From contig JAJQBX010000018.1 in the NCBI GenBank assembly GCA_021203065.1, forward strand, positions 186,001 through 250,000: DNA of 64,000 nt, in the 5' to 3' direction. Below are positions 63,426 to 64,000 of the stretch, in pieces. The translations under genes and the position numbers were made by a program. Under the pieces are notes generated by a model that ran no database searches, was not told the DNA's origin, and worked only from the letters and a program-made list of their open reading frames with translations. This stretch comes from Oscillospiraceae bacterium (GTDB taxonomy: Bacteria > Bacillota > Clostridia > Oscillospirales > Ruminococcaceae). The stretch's first letter is position 1, and each line of letters begins with the position of its first letter.

Positions 63426-64000
63426 CTATACAGTCAGTACACTACCCTCGGTTTCAAGAAGTATCAGTATATCCTCTTCCTCGCCGGTTTCTGTATTGAC
63501 ATAGACTAAAACCGTTCTGCCGTCGGTGGACTGGCACTTGTACTCGTAGCAGAGCTTTTCCTCGACGCTGTCGGTCGGGATTATTGCGAGACCGGAGCTT
63601 GTGACGCTCAGCATCGGAGAGAGATCCCCTTGGCATTCGGTCTCAGAAAGAGTGGGTTCTGAGATTTCCCGCTCTATGTGATTCATAAGAAAGCCTCTTG
63701 CGTCGTAGCCGGTTATCTCGCCGTCATCAAGGGCTACGGCGACCTTGATGAGATCGGTATAGCAGGTCACGCCGTCCTGCTCATAGGCGAAGTTCACCGT
63801 GCAGACGCCGTTGTAGGTCTCGTAGTAGGTCTCACGCATGTCCTCTATCCCGAGATTCTCAAGATAGGTTTTTGCGGACTCCACCGCTTCTTCAGAGGTG
63901 AGATTTGCAGTTCTGACCGCCTGACGCCTGAGCATATAGCACACATAGCCGCCATTCTTCGTGACACTGCAGCTGACGCCATCCGCCGTGAAGCGATAGG
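63426..64000 (-). CDS. ypeB: YpeB-like spore germination protein (partial)
   Basis: The C-terminal 191 residues are visible; the frame is open to the right edge (reads YRFTADGVSCSVTKNGGYV at the break). YpeB features: a PepSY-like SEEAVESAKTYLENLGIEDM, DLIKVAVALDDGEITGYDAR and the end LCYEYKCQSTDGRTVLVYVN. In spore formers YpeB stabilises the cortex hydrolase SleB during sporulation. Its presence supports a spore-forming Clostridia host. Confidence 0.88.
   Translation of the reverse strand, partial: YRFTADGVSCSVTKNGGYVCYMLRRQAVRTANLTSEEAVESAKTYLENLGIEDMRETYYETYNGVCTVNFAYEQDGVTCYTDLIKVAVALDDGEITGYDARGFLMNHIEREISEPTLSETECQGDLSPMLSVTSSGLAIIPTDSVEEKLCYEYKCQSTDGRTVLVYVNTETGEEEDILILLETEGSVLTV

Overview
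The window looks like the chromosome of a low-to-middle GC, spore-forming Gram-positive anaerobe of the Clostridia, probably a gut member of the Oscillospiraceae/Ruminococcaceae. The basis is a Tn1549/CTn-type conjugation module, a YpeB-like spore germination protein at the right edge, genes with strong AGGAGG-type ribosome sites and TTGACA-17-TATAAT promoters, tRNAs with encoded CCA, and a CTCCCCCAAAGGGGGAG-type intergenic repeat common in that group. The species cannot be named from the sequence alone.

Region 1 (1-10.1 kb, minus strand) is part of an integrative conjugative element. It reads, in transcription order, small membrane and Cys-rich proteins, a RepA-type replication initiator, PcfB, the VirD4 coupling protein, Maff2, VirB6/TrbL and an unusual PrgI-VirB4 fusion that runs off the left edge. 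A sigma-70 region 4 protein, a DUF4406-like protein and an XRE repressor lie upstream. No relaxase or integrase is in view, so neither element end can be placed.

Region 2 (10.1-15.2 kb, plus strand) starts at a divergent control region with a consensus promoter and runs XRE regulator, ImmA/IrrE peptidase, two unknown proteins, a UmuC-like Y-family polymerase and a YolD-like protein. Directly behind comes a dTDP-glucose 4,6-dehydratase gene that has a premature stop codon.

Region 3 (15.2-21.4 kb, minus strand, AT-rich) looks like a small defence island lodged between decayed sugar genes. One unit encodes a 753-residue SAMHD1-like HD phosphohydrolase, a winged-helix-like small protein and a membrane-anchored helical protein. 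A second, tightly coupled unit encodes a four-helix membrane protein and a TIR-like (DUF1863/ThsB-like) protein, resembling Thoeris but without a recognisable ThsA. This is the best candidate here for an undescribed system.

Region 4 (21.5-45.5 kb, minus strand) is a large Wzx/Wzy-type surface polysaccharide locus driven by a consensus promoter near 45.5 kb. It encodes initiating sugar transferases (one truncated), a kinase-nucleotidyltransferase fusion, a PASTA protein, a WecG/TagA/CpsF transferase, an acyltransferase, a DUF115/sialyltransferase-like protein, Wzy, two pyruvyltransferase-like proteins, Wzx, F420-hydrogenase-beta-like parts, a nonulosonate synthase, a CMP-nonulosonate synthetase-phosphatase fusion, and GDP-fucose formation both from mannose (ManC, Gmd, Fcl) and by salvage (Fkp). 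The product is therefore predicted to carry L-fucose and a sialic-acid-like nonulosonate (perhaps KDN). The nucleotide-sugar genes are visibly GC-richer than the assembly genes, indicating a mosaic.

Region 5 (45.5-64 kb) is ordinary chromosome with accessory genes: an FNT channel, MATE exporter, ECF sigma factor with a long C-terminal domain, tRNA-His, secreted beta-helix/BspA-like proteins, a GNAT/membrane operon, tRNA-Leu, enolase, a lipoprotein, a Phd/RelE toxin-antitoxin pair, an ANT(6)-like aminoglycoside adenylyltransferase, an HtrA protease and partial YpeB.
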